A stretch of 64,000 nucleotides of DNA, from contig NZ_BSTX01000001.1 of NCBI RefSeq assembly GCF_030269765.1, positions 2,640,089 to 2,704,088 of the forward strand, given 5' to 3'. Below, piece by piece: positions 1 to 8,337 of the stretch; position 1 is the first letter of the stretch, and the number at the start of each line of letters is the position of its first letter. The DNA is from Actinorhabdospora filicis (GTDB taxonomy: Bacteria; Actinomycetota; Actinomycetes; Mycobacteriales; Micromonosporaceae). The position numbers and the translations under genes are program-made. A model generated the notes under the pieces. It saw only the letters and a program-made list of their open reading frames with translations, did not search any database and was not told the DNA's origin.

Positions 1-239
1 GTCACCGGCCCCACCTCACTCACCGGCGAGCGGATCGTGACCTGGCCGGTCAGGTAATCGCCCTGCCATTCCACGAGCTCATCCCCTGCGAGCGGGAGCT
101 CTTCGTCCGGCCGTCCGGTCCCTTCGTCCGGCACGAACACGATTCGCCGGTCGGTCACGACCACGAGCCCGCCGTCACCCGCGTGCGTCCCCGTGGCGGT
201 GGCGAGCACGTGCTCGCCGTTCGCCGTCTCGATCCCCAT
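1..239 (-). CDS. PH-like domain protein, 3' end cut by window edge
   Basis: About 79 residues are visible from an ATG (cat at 237-239) to the window edge with no stop, so the C-terminus is missing. The segment VVVTDRRIVFV followed by alternating hydrophobic strands is typical of bacterial PH/GRAM-like domains that begin with a G-x-x-LVVVTDRRL core; this is family recognition, not proof. There is no signal peptide or membrane segment in the visible part. It is the last visible gene of a minus-strand series with the 86-aa protein (349-609), the membrane protein (626-1264) and the FtsK-like ATPase (1261-3672), so a role in the same complex is an inference. No clear Shine-Dalgarno precedes the ATG. 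Confidence 0.6.
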   Translation of the reverse strand, partial: MGIETANGEHVLATATGTHAGDGGLVVVTDRRIVFVPDEGTGRPDEELPLAGDELVEWQGDYLTGQVTIRSPVSEVGPV

Positions 240-290
240 GCGTCCACGGTGCCGACCCGCCCCGGTCCGGGCCATCGGTTGATCGGGTGC

Positions 291-338
291 GGGTCGGCGG
301 GTCGGCGGGTCAGTGGGTCAGTGGGTCAGTGGGTCGGC
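291..338. repeat. 8-bp tandem repeat, six units
   Basis: Six consecutive 8-bp units: GGGTCGGC twice, GGGTCAGT three times, GGGTCGGC once. They lie in the 109-bp gap between the stop of the 86-aa protein gene and the start of the PH-like gene. Polymerase slippage could change the unit number. No protein-coding role is evident. Confidence 0.85.
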
Positions 339-348
339 GTCTCTGGGT

Positions 349-609
349 TCAGAGCGCCGCCGAGTACTCCCGCGCGTCCTCCAGCGCGGTCCGCGCCGTC
401 TCCACCGCCTCGTCCAGGGCACTCCTCGCCCCCACCAGCAGCGCGTGGACTCCGGCCGCGCGGTCGTCGATGGCGCCCTGGGTGGCTGCCGCGAACCTCT
501 CGCGGGCCTGGTCGAGGGAGTCGCCGACGGGCTGGGAGCCGTCGATGGCGGTCTCCAGGATGCGGGCGGTCTCTTCGAGTCCGGCCTTCACTTCTTCGAT
601 GCTCGCCAT
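349..609 (-). CDS. small all-helical WXG100-like protein
   Basis: 86 residues, ATG start at 609, no signal peptide and no cysteine. The sequence is predicted to be mostly helical with heptad-like spacing (EEVKAGLEETARILETAI, then SLDQARERFAAA) and a midpoint GVHALL turn, which resembles the helical hairpin of WXG100/ESAT-6-like secretion substrates. However, it has no W-x-G at the turn, so membership is inferred. Size also fits (about 100 aa). It follows the membrane protein gene by 16 bp on the same strand and sits in an operon with an FtsK/SpoIIIE-type ATPase, the motor class that recognises WXG100 substrates in type VII systems. It could equally be a structural partner. Confidence 0.7.
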   Translation of the reverse strand: MASIEEVKAGLEETARILETAIDGSQPVGDSLDQARERFAAATQGAIDDRAAGVHALLVGARSALDEAVETARTALEDAREYSAAL

Positions 610-625
610 GGACGCTCCCCCGGGG

Positions 626-1264
626 TCAGAACAGGACCTGCCCGCCGATCGAGCACACGACCAGCCAGGTACTCAGGCAAACGATCAACCCCAGCCGGGG
701 GTTACGCACCAGCTTCTCCTCGCCGAGGCGTGGCCTGCACGCCACGCCGATGGTGAGCCAGCCGGCGCCGAAGGCCAGGAGGGGCAGCACGATCGCCCAG
801 AAGGCCACCCAGCCGCGGCCGGACAGGGTGTCCTCATTGGACGCGGCGTTGACGAGGACGCCGATCTGCAGCAGCAGCGCCAGGGCGGCGTAGGCGAGGT
901 AGACCAGGGCGTTGCGCTCGTCGGTGCGCCAGCGCGGGAGGAGGGGCGCGCGGTGGGCCAGGTAATCGGTCTCGGTGACGAGGTCATCGGCGGCGGAGGC
1001 GTCGGTGCGGGCGGCGGTCATGGCCGAGGCGACGTCGGTCCCCGACAGGTGCTGGACGGGCACGGCGGGGAACGTGACCGGCAGCTTGGTGAGGGTCGCG
1101 ACGTTCTCCAGGGACGTGCGCTGGCGCGCCAGGCGGGCGCCCAGCTCGTCGAGCTCGGCGCGCTGGCCGGTGACCCAGGTGTCGCGCTGGGCGGCCGAGC
1201 TGACGTCCCCGGCGTGCAGGGAGGACAGCTCGGCGGCGGCGCGCAGGTAGTCGTCGTAGCTCAC
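626..1264 (-). CDS. coiled-coil protein with three C-terminal membrane segments
   Basis: 212 residues from a GTG (1264) that overlaps the stop of the upstream FtsK-like gene by 4 bp (GTGA), indicating translational coupling. Residues about 1-110 are hydrophilic and helical (RAELDELGARLARQRTSLE). The C-terminal half has three hydrophobic segments: near 120-143, 150-173 and 188-210, the last ending at the C-terminus. The topology suggests a cytoplasmic coiled coil tethered to the membrane. I do not recognise a named family. Tight linkage to an EccC/FtsK-like ATPase suggests it is the membrane partner of that motor; this is inferred from context only. The longer in-frame ORF upstream of the GTG is antisense noise inside the ATPase frame. 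Confidence 0.8.
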   Translation of the reverse strand: MSYDDYLRAAAELSSLHAGDVSSAAQRDTWVTGQRAELDELGARLARQRTSLENVATLTKLPVTFPAVPVQHLSGTDVASAMTAARTDASAADDLVTETDYLAHRAPLLPRWRTDERNALVYLAYAALALLLQIGVLVNAASNEDTLSGRGWVAFWAIVLPLLAFGAGWLTIGVACRPRLGEEKLVRNPRLGLIVCLSTWLVVCSIGGQVLF

Positions 1265-3672
1265 AGCTCCTCCTCGCGGGAGAACGGCAGGATGAGGGTG
1301 CGGGTGTCTGCGTGCCGGTCGATGAGCAGCGCGCGGTTGGGGCGGGGCTGCCAGTCGGCGACCGACTGGCCGAAGTGGCCGGTGAGCTCGCCGCCGGGGA
1401 TGTTCAGGACGACGGCGCACGCGACGTCCTCGCGGCCCTGGGAGCCGCCGAGGTCCTCGGTGAAGCGGCGCATCGTCCGCCACCAGCCCAGGACGTGGAC
1501 GCGGCGGGCGGGCCCGCGCCGCAGCAGCGCCGAGAGGGCCTGCGTCTGCGCGCGGTCGAGGGACGCGGCGTCCAGCCCGAAACCGACGAGGTAGGTGTCC
1601 TCGGCCTCGGCGAGGGAGGCGAGCACGTCGGGGAATGCGGTCATGGGGTGGCGGGCCACCGATGCTCCGGCGCGGCCGATGTCGATGACGGCGTCCTCGA
1701 TGATCTCGGGCGCGGTCGCGCCCACGAACAGGAACCGCGCGCCGGGACGCTGCTTCGCCACCGAGCGGGCCGCCGCCGAGAGCACCTCGGCGCCCACGGG
1801 GTCGGCGCCGAGGACGGCGAGGTGCCGCCCGGGCCCGGCGTCGAGGGTGACGCCGGCGGTGGAGCCGGTCAGGTCGACCGCGCGGCCCACCAGGGCGCGG
1901 GGGACGGCGGTCTCGGCGAGCGCCAGGTACGCCGAGTCCTTCTCCAGGACCTGCTCGGCGTAGCCCTGGAACACCGGCGGCGGGGGAGATCCGGGCGCGC
2001 GGTGCTCCCACAGGCGGTGCCGGAGGGCGTCGAGGGTGCCGGAGCCGTCGTGGGCGTTGGGGAAGCGCAGGAGCCGGTTGTGGTCCTTGATGCCGCCGGC
2101 GGGGTTGACGATCGCCTCGCCGATGCGCAGCCCGGCCGCGGCGCTGTTCAGCACATCCAGCACCGAGTTCGCCCCGGGCAACGCCACCCGCAGCGGGAAC
2201 TGACCGAAGATCGAGTCCTTCTTCGTGTACAGGGCCTCGATGCCGGACACCGTCTGGCTGGCCAGGACCATGTGGATGCCGTAGGAGCGGCCCTTGCGCG
2301 CCAGGTCCTCCAGCAGCGCCACCGCCTCGCGGGCGACCTTGTCGTTGCCCTGGAAGAGGACGTGGAACTCGTCGATGACCAGGACGACGCGCGGCACCTG
2401 CTTGCGGACGCGCAGTTGCGCGTACCGGGTCACCCCGGCGCGTTTCATGGCCACCGAGCGGCGGGTCATCTCGGCGGTCAGTTCGCGCAGGATCGCCACG
2501 CCGTACTCGCGGTCGCTCTCGATGCCGACCGCTCGCGCGTGCGGGATCCAGCTCGGGTCCAGCTCGGAGGGGGTGAACTCGGTGAACGACACTCCTTCCT
2601 TGAAGTCGAGGAGGTACAGCGCCAGCTCGTCAGGTGAGTAGCGGGCGGCCAGCCCGTAGAGGACGTCGAGGAGGAACACGGTCTTGCCGCCGCCGCTGCG
2701 TCCGCCGACCAGCCAGTGCGGGGTGGCGTCGTCGAAGGACAGCACGGCCGGCCCCGACTCGCCGCGGCCGACGACGGTGCGCAGCCCCTCGTCGGCACGC
2801 TCGGTCCACAGCGTGGTGGGGACGAGGTCGGTGAACCCGATCGTGGCGGCCTTGCGCTCGCGCTCGGCCAGCCGCGTGGCCATTTCCGTCATATCGTCCA
2901 ACGACGGAGCCGCCGCCAGGGTTACGCGAGCCGCCAGCCCCGCCTCGCCGAACGGCCCGCCGGAGACCTCCGCGTAGCCCTCGCGCAGCCCGATCCGCAC
3001 GGCCCCCGCCAGGGCCGGGACGCCGCACGCGATGACCTGCAACCCGGCCGACGCCCCCGAGCGCGCCAGCGCGTCCAGCCGCTCGGCGTCGGCCCGCGAA
3101 TGCGGCGGCGCGGAGGCGATGACCAGCACCAGCACCGGTCCCGTCTCGCCCGAGAGGCGCGCGCGCACGTGGTTCTCGGCCTGGTCGAGCAGGTCCCGGT
3201 AGCCCGCCTGGTCGGTGACGGGCGCGCCCAGCGCCCCCGCGTCGATCAGCGGGCGGAACGGCGCGAAGGCCGCGCCGAGCCCGGCGGCGTCCACCGTCCG
3301 CACCCGCAGCGCGCCCGCCTCGGAGCCGGTGAACAGCTGCAGCAGGACCTCGCGCAGCAGATCGACCACGCGCGGATCGCGCGTGTCGACGTCGGTGGCC
3401 AGCTGCTGCGACCCCAAAAACGGCACGATCACCGGCGCGCGGCGGCTGCCGTGGGCGAACTCCCCGACGCGCAGGTACTCCGCCGACTTCGGGACGCGCT
3501 GCGCCGCGTCGGCCATGCGCGCGGTCGCCGCCTCGTAGGCGGGCGGATTCGCCACCGCGCCGCCACCGGCGACCTGGTCGAGGGCGGCGCGCGCGGCGCC
3601 GACCCGCCCGACGGCGCGCTGGTGACGCGCGCTCGCCTCGTTCAGTACCTTGCGGAGCCGTCCGGTGACCAC
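1261..3672 (-). CDS. FtsK/SpoIIIE-type (EccC-like) P-loop ATPase
   Basis: 803 residues. An N-terminal helical region (1-60) is followed by an alpha/beta region, then an FtsK/SpoIIIE ATPase domain with Walker A GGRSGGGKT near residues 322-330 and Walker B VLVIDEF near 430. LVLASQTV-like sensor residues follow. A second P-loop-like fold near 610-640 (GPGRHLAVLGADPVGAE) lacks the Lys-Thr/Ser of a working Walker A, so it is probably degenerate, as in the later ATPase domains of EccC. There are no membrane segments, unlike true FtsK. The start is GTG at 3672 with GGGAGG upstream. It heads a minus-strand operon with a membrane protein, a WXG-like protein and a PH-like protein. A translocation motor for protein substrates fits this context; DNA pumping cannot be excluded. 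Confidence 0.88.
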   Translation of the reverse strand: MVTGRLRKVLNEASARHQRAVGRVGAARAALDQVAGGGAVANPPAYEAATARMADAAQRVPKSAEYLRVGEFAHGSRRAPVIVPFLGSQQLATDVDTRDPRVVDLLREVLLQLFTGSEAGALRVRTVDAAGLGAAFAPFRPLIDAGALGAPVTDQAGYRDLLDQAENHVRARLSGETGPVLVLVIASAPPHSRADAERLDALARSGASAGLQVIACGVPALAGAVRIGLREGYAEVSGGPFGEAGLAARVTLAAAPSLDDMTEMATRLAERERKAATIGFTDLVPTTLWTERADEGLRTVVGRGESGPAVLSFDDATPHWLVGGRSGGGKTVFLLDVLYGLAARYSPDELALYLLDFKEGVSFTEFTPSELDPSWIPHARAVGIESDREYGVAILRELTAEMTRRSVAMKRAGVTRYAQLRVRKQVPRVVLVIDEFHVLFQGNDKVAREAVALLEDLARKGRSYGIHMVLASQTVSGIEALYTKKDSIFGQFPLRVALPGANSVLDVLNSAAAGLRIGEAIVNPAGGIKDHNRLLRFPNAHDGSGTLDALRHRLWEHRAPGSPPPPVFQGYAEQVLEKDSAYLALAETAVPRALVGRAVDLTGSTAGVTLDAGPGRHLAVLGADPVGAEVLSAAARSVAKQRPGARFLFVGATAPEIIEDAVIDIGRAGASVARHPMTAFPDVLASLAEAEDTYLVGFGLDAASLDRAQTQALSALLRRGPARRVHVLGWWRTMRRFTEDLGGSQGREDVACAVVLNIPGGELTGHFGQSVADWQPRPNRALLIDRHADTRTLILPFSREEEL

Positions 3673-3785
3673 GCCGCGCCCTCCCAGCCGAGTTGCCGTC
3701 CGGGGACAAGACTATGGGCTGCGCCACGCCCTCGTCCCGACCCACACGCCGCGTTCTGTCCGGGGGTGGGGATACCGTCGGAACC

Positions 3786-4778
3786 ATGCTCCCGTTGACC
3801 GACCGGTACGGCCGCACCGCCGTGGATCTGCGCGTGTCGCTGACCGACCGCTGCAACCTGCGGTGCACCTACTGCATGCCCGCCGAGGGGCTGGCGTGGC
3901 TGCCGCGCACCACGCTGCTCACCGATGACGAGGTCGTGCGGCTGATCGGCGTCGCGGTCGGGCGGCTGGGCGTGCGGGACGTCCGCTTCACCGGCGGCGA
4001 ACCGCTCCTGCGCCCCGGCCTGGTGGAGATCGTGGCCGCCACCGCCGCGCTCGAACCGCGTCCCCGCATCTCACTGACCACCAACGGCATCGGCCTGACC
4101 CGCGTGGCCCCCGCCCTGAAGGACGCCGGGCTCGACCGCGTCAACGTCTCGCTGGACACCCTGCGCCCCGAGCGGTTCCGGGAACTGTCCCTGCGCGACC
4201 GGCTCGCCGACACCCTCGACGGGCTGCGCGCCGCCGCCGACGCGGGCCTGACCCCCGTCAAGATCAACACCGTGCTGATGCGCGACGTGAACGACGACGA
4301 GGCCGTCGCGCTGCTGGAGTTCGCGCTGGCGCACGGCTACGAACTGCGCTTCATCGAGCAGATGCCCCTCGACGCCCAGCACGGCTGGCGGCGCGACAAC
4401 ATGATCACCGCCGAGGAGATCCTGGCCGCCCTGCGCCTCAAGTTCACCCTCACCGAGGACGACGTCCCCCGCGGCGCCGCCCCCGCCGAGACCTGGCTCG
4501 TGGACGGCGGCCCCGCCCGCGTCGGCGTCATCGGCTCGGTCACCCGCCCCTTCTGCGGCGACTGCGACCGCACCCGCCTCACCGCCGACGGGCAGGTCCG
4601 CGCCTGCCTGTTCGCCACCACCGAGACCGACCTGCGCGGCGCCCTGCGCGACGGGGCGTCCGACGATGAGCTCGCCTCGCTGTGGGCCGGGGCGATGGCC
4701 CGCAAGCTCCCCGGGCACGGCATCGACGACCCGGCGTTCCTCCAGCCGCCCCGCCCCATGTCCGCCATCGGAGGATGA
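3786..4778 (+). CDS. moaA: GTP 3',8-cyclase MoaA
   Basis: 330 residues, radical SAM enzyme that converts GTP to 3',8-cyclo-GTP in the first step of molybdenum cofactor synthesis. The N-terminal cluster motif CNLRCTYC is near residues 23-30, followed by the SAM-binding TGGEPLLR. The C-terminal second [4Fe-4S] cluster cysteines are in FCGDCDRTR and RACLF (about 255-276). The protein ends in Gly-Gly, the catalytic MoaA tail, so it is complete and should be active. The ATG at 3786 was chosen because the alignment-typical PLTDRYGR start follows it; the upstream in-frame extension lacks conservation. It overlaps moaD by 4 bp. Confidence 0.96.
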   Translation: MLPLTDRYGRTAVDLRVSLTDRCNLRCTYCMPAEGLAWLPRTTLLTDDEVVRLIGVAVGRLGVRDVRFTGGEPLLRPGLVEIVAATAALEPRPRISLTTNGIGLTRVAPALKDAGLDRVNVSLDTLRPERFRELSLRDRLADTLDGLRAAADAGLTPVKINTVLMRDVNDDEAVALLEFALAHGYELRFIEQMPLDAQHGWRRDNMITAEEILAALRLKFTLTEDDVPRGAAPAETWLVDGGPARVGVIGSVTRPFCGDCDRTRLTADGQVRACLFATTETDLRGALRDGASDDELASLWAGAMARKLPGHGIDDPAFLQPPRPMSAIGG

Positions 4779-5008
4779 CCATGGTGACCGTGCGCTTCTT
4801 CGCCGCCGCCCGCGCCGCCGCCGGGACCACCGAGACCTCCCTCGACGCCGCCTCCCTCACCGAGCTGCGCGAGTTCCTCGGCGAGAAGTACGGGCCGGAG
4901 CTGACCCGGGTCCTGTCCATCAGCTCCTACCTCGTCGACGGCACCCGCGACGGCGACCTGCGCGACGGCGCGGTCGTCGACGTCCTGCCGCCCTTCGCCG
5001 GCGGCTGA
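4775..5008 (+). CDS. moaD: MoaD/ThiS-family sulfur carrier, likely molybdopterin synthase small subunit
   Basis: 77 residues with the beta-grasp pattern VTVRFFAAARAAAG at the start and the diagnostic C-terminal PPFAGG, whose terminal Gly-Gly is adenylated and thiocarboxylated. The ATG at 4775 overlaps the moaA stop (ATGA); an internal ATG at 4781 would remove only two residues. Coupling to moaA supports the molybdopterin role over thiamine (ThiS). MoaE and MoeB-type partners are not in this window. Confidence 0.92.
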   Translation: MTMVTVRFFAAARAAAGTTETSLDAASLTELREFLGEKYGPELTRVLSISSYLVDGTRDGDLRDGAVVDVLPPFAGG

Positions 5009-5009
5009 G

Positions 5010-5738
5010 ATGGACCTGACGGCCTGGGCCGGCCTGGACGACGCCGCGCGACTGGCCCACACCACGTCGCTGGCCGCGCGCGTCGGCGGGCGGGCTTTGA
5101 CGCCGTCCACCCTCGAACGGGACGGCGTCGAGTTCGCCTTCGTGCCCGGCGGCCGCGTCCGCCTCGGCTTCGACGCCGAGCGCTGGCAACCGACGCGCGG
5201 GCAACTCGACTCCTACGCCCGCTCGGTGGAGTTCGGGCTGCCCGAGAACCCCGCGGAGTACCTGGAGTTCCAGGTCAGCGCCCCTCGCACGGTCGACCTG
5301 CCGCCCCTGCTGATGGCGGTGACCTCGGCGCCCCTCTGGCCCGAACCCGACGAGACCGAGGCCGCCCTCGCCGAACGCGGCCTGCGCCCACCGTCCCCCG
5401 ATGAATGGGAGCACGCCTGCCGCTCCGGGTCCACCACCCTGTTCCGCTGGGGCGACGAGTGCCCCCTGGACCGCCTGCCCGGCAAGGGCTTCGAAGCCGA
5501 ACCGAACCCCTTCGGGCTGCGCCTGAACTTCGACCCGTACATCCTGGAGGCGTCCACCGACCCCGGCGTGGTCCTCGGCGGCGACGGCGGCACCACCATC
5601 TGCGGCGGGCACACCGGGCTGCTGGCGTGGCTGCCGCTGGCGGCGTCGTTCCGGGACCCCGAGCTGGCGGGACTCTTCGCCGGCGAGGAGGAGGGGCTGT
5701 ACGGGGACCTGGAGGTCCGGGCGGTCATCGAGATCTGA
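5010..5738 (+). CDS. formylglycine-generating-enzyme-like (FGE/EgtB fold) protein
   Basis: 242 residues, starting 1 bp after moaD stops, so very likely co-transcribed with moaA-moaD. FVPGGRVRLG near residue 46 and PSPDEWEHACRSG...FRWGDE near 130-150 are hallmark pieces of the FGE-sulfatase/SUMF1 fold (usual forms IPGG.F.MG and PTEAEWEYAARGG...YPWGDE). The C-terminal RGGSW-type segment is replaced by TICGGHTGLLAWLP, so classic FGE activity on sulfatases is not assured. Cysteines are present in HACRSG, DECP and TICGG. No sulfatase gene is nearby. Function unknown; a metal-binding oxygenase or a non-catalytic fold member are both possible. Confidence 0.75.
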   Translation: MDLTAWAGLDDAARLAHTTSLAARVGGRALTPSTLERDGVEFAFVPGGRVRLGFDAERWQPTRGQLDSYARSVEFGLPENPAEYLEFQVSAPRTVDLPPLLMAVTSAPLWPEPDETEAALAERGLRPPSPDEWEHACRSGSTTLFRWGDECPLDRLPGKGFEAEPNPFGLRLNFDPYILEASTDPGVVLGGDGGTTICGGHTGLLAWLPLAASFRDPELAGLFAGEEEGLYGDLEVRAVIEI

Positions 5739-5848
5739 CGTCAAGATCACGATTCGGCGTAACGGGCAACTGCGCACCCCGTGGAAAGCGTGTGCCTTGC
5801 AGCGCGTCCTGCCCGGGACGCGTGTGTGCCCGCTTTCTTGGAGAACTC

Positions 5849-7342
5849 TTGAAGCACACCCTTCACCGTCTGGGCGCGGCATGCGCTCTGACGGCTTTCG
5901 TCGTGGGCGCGGCCGCGCCCGCTTACGCGGCGGAGCAGCCGCGCCTGGCAGTCGCCGACTGGAACGAGGTCAGCCTCGCGCCCGGTGAGACCGCCGCCGG
6001 GGGACCCGGCCTCTACTTCGACGGCGAGGGCTCCGGCACGATCACCGGTCTCGTCATGACCGTCGACATCGGCGCCGCGGCCGGCCTGGCCGAGATCACC
6101 ACTGACGACTGCGACCGGTCCGGGACCATCCTGACCTGCGCGCTGAACGACGTCCGGTACACCGAGGGCGACTACCCCTCCATCGACCAACCGCACCTGG
6201 AGTTCACCGCGCTCACGGGCGTGAACGGTGTGGCGAAGCTGCCGGTGACCATCGCCGCCGACAACGCGACGACCACCGGCGGGACCTTCACCGTCCGGGT
6301 CGCCGAGACGGTGGAGTTCGGCTACGAGGAGGTCACCAACCCCGGCGCTCCCGGGCAGACCATCGACGTGAAAATCCCCGTGGCCAACGGCGGCGACACG
6401 ACGATCTACAACCCGGTTCTCAACATGGAGATCGACGGGGCCGCGCCCGCCGGTCCGCTCCCGGCCAACTGCGTCTCGCATCTTTCCGCCGGGAGCTACC
6501 GCGCGTGGCTGACCTGCCGTTTCGACGCGGTCCTGAAGCCCGGCGCATCCTCGACGCTGACCATGCCGTGGACGATTCGCACCGACGTGCTCCGGCAGGT
6601 TTACGGCGGCTTCACCTGGGAGGGGAACGACGGAGAGGCCCCGACCGGGAACGGAACGGGCCCCGCCCTCACCATTCCCGGCGCGCCCAAGGCCCCGGCC
6701 GAGGTCCCCGTCCAGCACGTGTTCGACGGCGCCTCCTACCCCGGCGACCTCATCACGCTGACCTCGGGCGGCAAGACCGACCTCGTCGCCGTCTCCTCGA
6801 CGCTCCCGGCGAAGACGGGCGCGGCCACGCTGACCGTGGCCGTCCGCAATGACGGTCCCGGCATGCTCTGGCCCGGTGGCGGCGGTGAGCCCATGACGTA
6901 CGTGTGGGTGAAGCTGCCCAAGGGCGTCACGGTCACGTCCCTGCCCGATGGCTGCGCCAAGCCGAACCCCGGCGACTTCGGCAAGGACGTCTTCCCCGGC
7001 GACTTCCGCTGCGGCAAGACCGTCGACATCGAAGTCGGTGAGTCGATGAGCTTCGAGATCCCCGTGCAGGTCACCGCAGTCGACCTCGCGGCCGAGGGTG
7101 CCGTCATCGTCGCCCGGGACTTCGGCGGCGAGCCGCAGAGCCACATCGACTCCAACGCGGGCAACGACAGAACCCCCATCGCCTTCGAGGGCGGCAACGG
7201 CGGCGGCCTCGCCCAGACCGGCACCACCGCCGGTCTCGTCGCCGCCGTCGGCGCGGTGGCGCTGCTCGCCGGGTTCGTGGCGTTCCGCGCGTTCCGGCGC
7301 CGCGCCAACACGACCGGGTACTACGGCCCGGCCGACGAATAA
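5849..7342 (+). CDS. cell-wall-anchored surface protein with LAXTG sorting signal
   Basis: 497 residues from a TTG (5849) preceded by GGAGAA at 5840; the next in-frame options upstream are less well placed. A signal peptide (about 1-30, ending APAYA) precedes the mature start AEQPRLAVADW. The body has two beta-rich DUF11/CARDB-like repeats, roughly 140-260 and 290-430, with aligned VTNPGAPGQTIDVKIPVAN and TLTVAVRNDGPG starts. The C-terminus has LAQTG near residue 454, a hydrophobic helix (LVAAVGAVALLAGFVAF) and an RAFRRR stop, matching class E sortase substrates of high-GC Gram-positives (LAXTG rather than LPXTG). An extra 12 polar residues follow the basic stop. No sortase is in this window. 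Role probably structural or adhesive. Confidence 0.88.
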   Translation: MKHTLHRLGAACALTAFVVGAAAPAYAAEQPRLAVADWNEVSLAPGETAAGGPGLYFDGEGSGTITGLVMTVDIGAAAGLAEITTDDCDRSGTILTCALNDVRYTEGDYPSIDQPHLEFTALTGVNGVAKLPVTIAADNATTTGGTFTVRVAETVEFGYEEVTNPGAPGQTIDVKIPVANGGDTTIYNPVLNMEIDGAAPAGPLPANCVSHLSAGSYRAWLTCRFDAVLKPGASSTLTMPWTIRTDVLRQVYGGFTWEGNDGEAPTGNGTGPALTIPGAPKAPAEVPVQHVFDGASYPGDLITLTSGGKTDLVAVSSTLPAKTGAATLTVAVRNDGPGMLWPGGGGEPMTYVWVKLPKGVTVTSLPDGCAKPNPGDFGKDVFPGDFRCGKTVDIEVGESMSFEIPVQVTAVDLAAEGAVIVARDFGGEPQSHIDSNAGNDRTPIAFEGGNGGGLAQTGTTAGLVAAVGAVALLAGFVAFRAFRRRANTTGYYGPADE

Positions 7343-7348
7343 CGCGCA

Positions 7349-7374
7349 GGCCCCGTCGCACCCGCGGCGGGGCC
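7349..7374. terminator. bidirectional hairpin between convergent genes
   Basis: GGCCCCG (7349-7355) pairs with CGGGGCC (7368-7374). It lies directly after the surface protein stop and just before the stop of the minus-strand gene at 7380, so it can serve both. No T-run, as is common in high-GC actinomycetes. Confidence 0.65.
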
Positions 7375-7379
7375 TCTCG

Positions 7380-8048
7380 CTAGAACCTCCCCGCGATCCG
7401 CTCCACCGCCCCCACCACCCCGTACACCAGGTACTCCACGCCCACCGCCGCGCGGCCGACGCGCTGGGGGTCCAGCGCGGACAGGATCGCCGCGCGGGCC
7501 GTGCGCCGCTCGGTGAGCGGCAGGTCGGCGACCACCTCGTCGACGTCGACGCCGGGCGTCCGCAGCCCGCCGTGCAGCTCGATGGTCTCGTCCACGAGAT
7601 CGCGGGCGCGGGTGGTGAAGCGCGCGCGAGAGGCGACGGCGCCCAGGCCCGCCCACACGCGGCCGATGGGGCCGGGCGCCCAGTCGGGCGGGTCACCGGC
7701 GACGTCGGGCAGGTCCAGGGACCACTCCGGCGCCACGATCGACAGGCGGCCGCCGACGTGCGCGAGCGCGGCCGCCGCCCACAAGCGGGGGTCCTCGGGC
7801 GCGGGCAGCCGCAGGGGTGTGGCCGTCGACGTCGCCCACGACAGCAGGCGCGCGACGTGCGGGGGGAACTCGTCCCAGCCGAAGGCGATCCAGTCGGCGA
7901 GCCCCGGCTCGCCCGCCTCGCGCAGGATGTCGAGGGCGGGCGGCAGTTCCCGGGGGAGGCCGGTCATGGCGACCCCGGCGTTCACGATGGCCGCCTCGGG
8001 GTACCCGGCGAGCCCGGCGGCGTGGAGGAGTGAGGTGGCGGTGCGCAT
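7380..8048 (-). CDS. hypothetical protein
   Basis: 222 residues, ATG at 8048. Predominantly helical with a moderately hydrophobic C-terminus (VGVEYLVYGVVGAVERIAG) but no clear membrane span, signal peptide or catalytic motif. I do not recognise the family. It converges with the surface protein gene across a shared hairpin and is followed upstream by the 68-aa gene on the same strand after an 82-bp gap, so it probably has its own promoter. Codon usage is typical of the neighbourhood. Confidence 0.75.
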   Translation of the reverse strand: MRTATSLLHAAGLAGYPEAAIVNAGVAMTGLPRELPPALDILREAGEPGLADWIAFGWDEFPPHVARLLSWATSTATPLRLPAPEDPRLWAAAALAHVGGRLSIVAPEWSLDLPDVAGDPPDWAPGPIGRVWAGLGAVASRARFTTRARDLVDETIELHGGLRTPGVDVDEVVADLPLTERRTARAAILSALDPQRVGRAAVGVEYLVYGVVGAVERIAGRF

Positions 8049-8130
8049 GTCCTCAGTCTGCGAAGGACGCGCGTCTTTGTCGTCGTACCGGGGGAGTGTC
8101 CCGTCCCTACCTCACGGGGAGTAGGACCGG

Positions 8131-8337
8131 CTAGCTCCCCTGCGGGAGGGCGCCGATGTCGCGGGCCCAGGCGGCCAGTTCGGCGTCGGACACGCCGGTG
8201 CCGCGCAGGCGGCGGCGCAGCTCGTCTTCGATCGCGGACGGATCACCGCCCCGCTGGGCGTCGGCGACGTCGGCGATGATCTGGCGGCGTCGGCGCTGGA
8301 CGTGCGCGGAGAAGACCTGGAGATCGGCGTTGTTCAC
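8131..8337 (-). CDS. small hypothetical protein (68 aa)
   Basis: Starts at GTG 8337 with AGGAAGGGG about 8 nt upstream on the minus strand. A longer in-frame reading to 8493 is proline-rich and unlike a real N-terminus, so it was rejected. The product begins VNNADLQVFSAHVQRRRR, is helical, strongly charged and ends in PQGS. No domain recognised. Confidence 0.6.
   Translation of the reverse strand: MNNADLQVFSAHVQRRRRQIIADVADAQRGGDPSAIEDELRRRLRGTGVSDAELAAWARDIGALPQGS

Noticed and set aside
5747..7696. Long antisense ORF across the surface protein gene
   Set aside because: No start context or family; plus-strand LAXTG protein is convincing.
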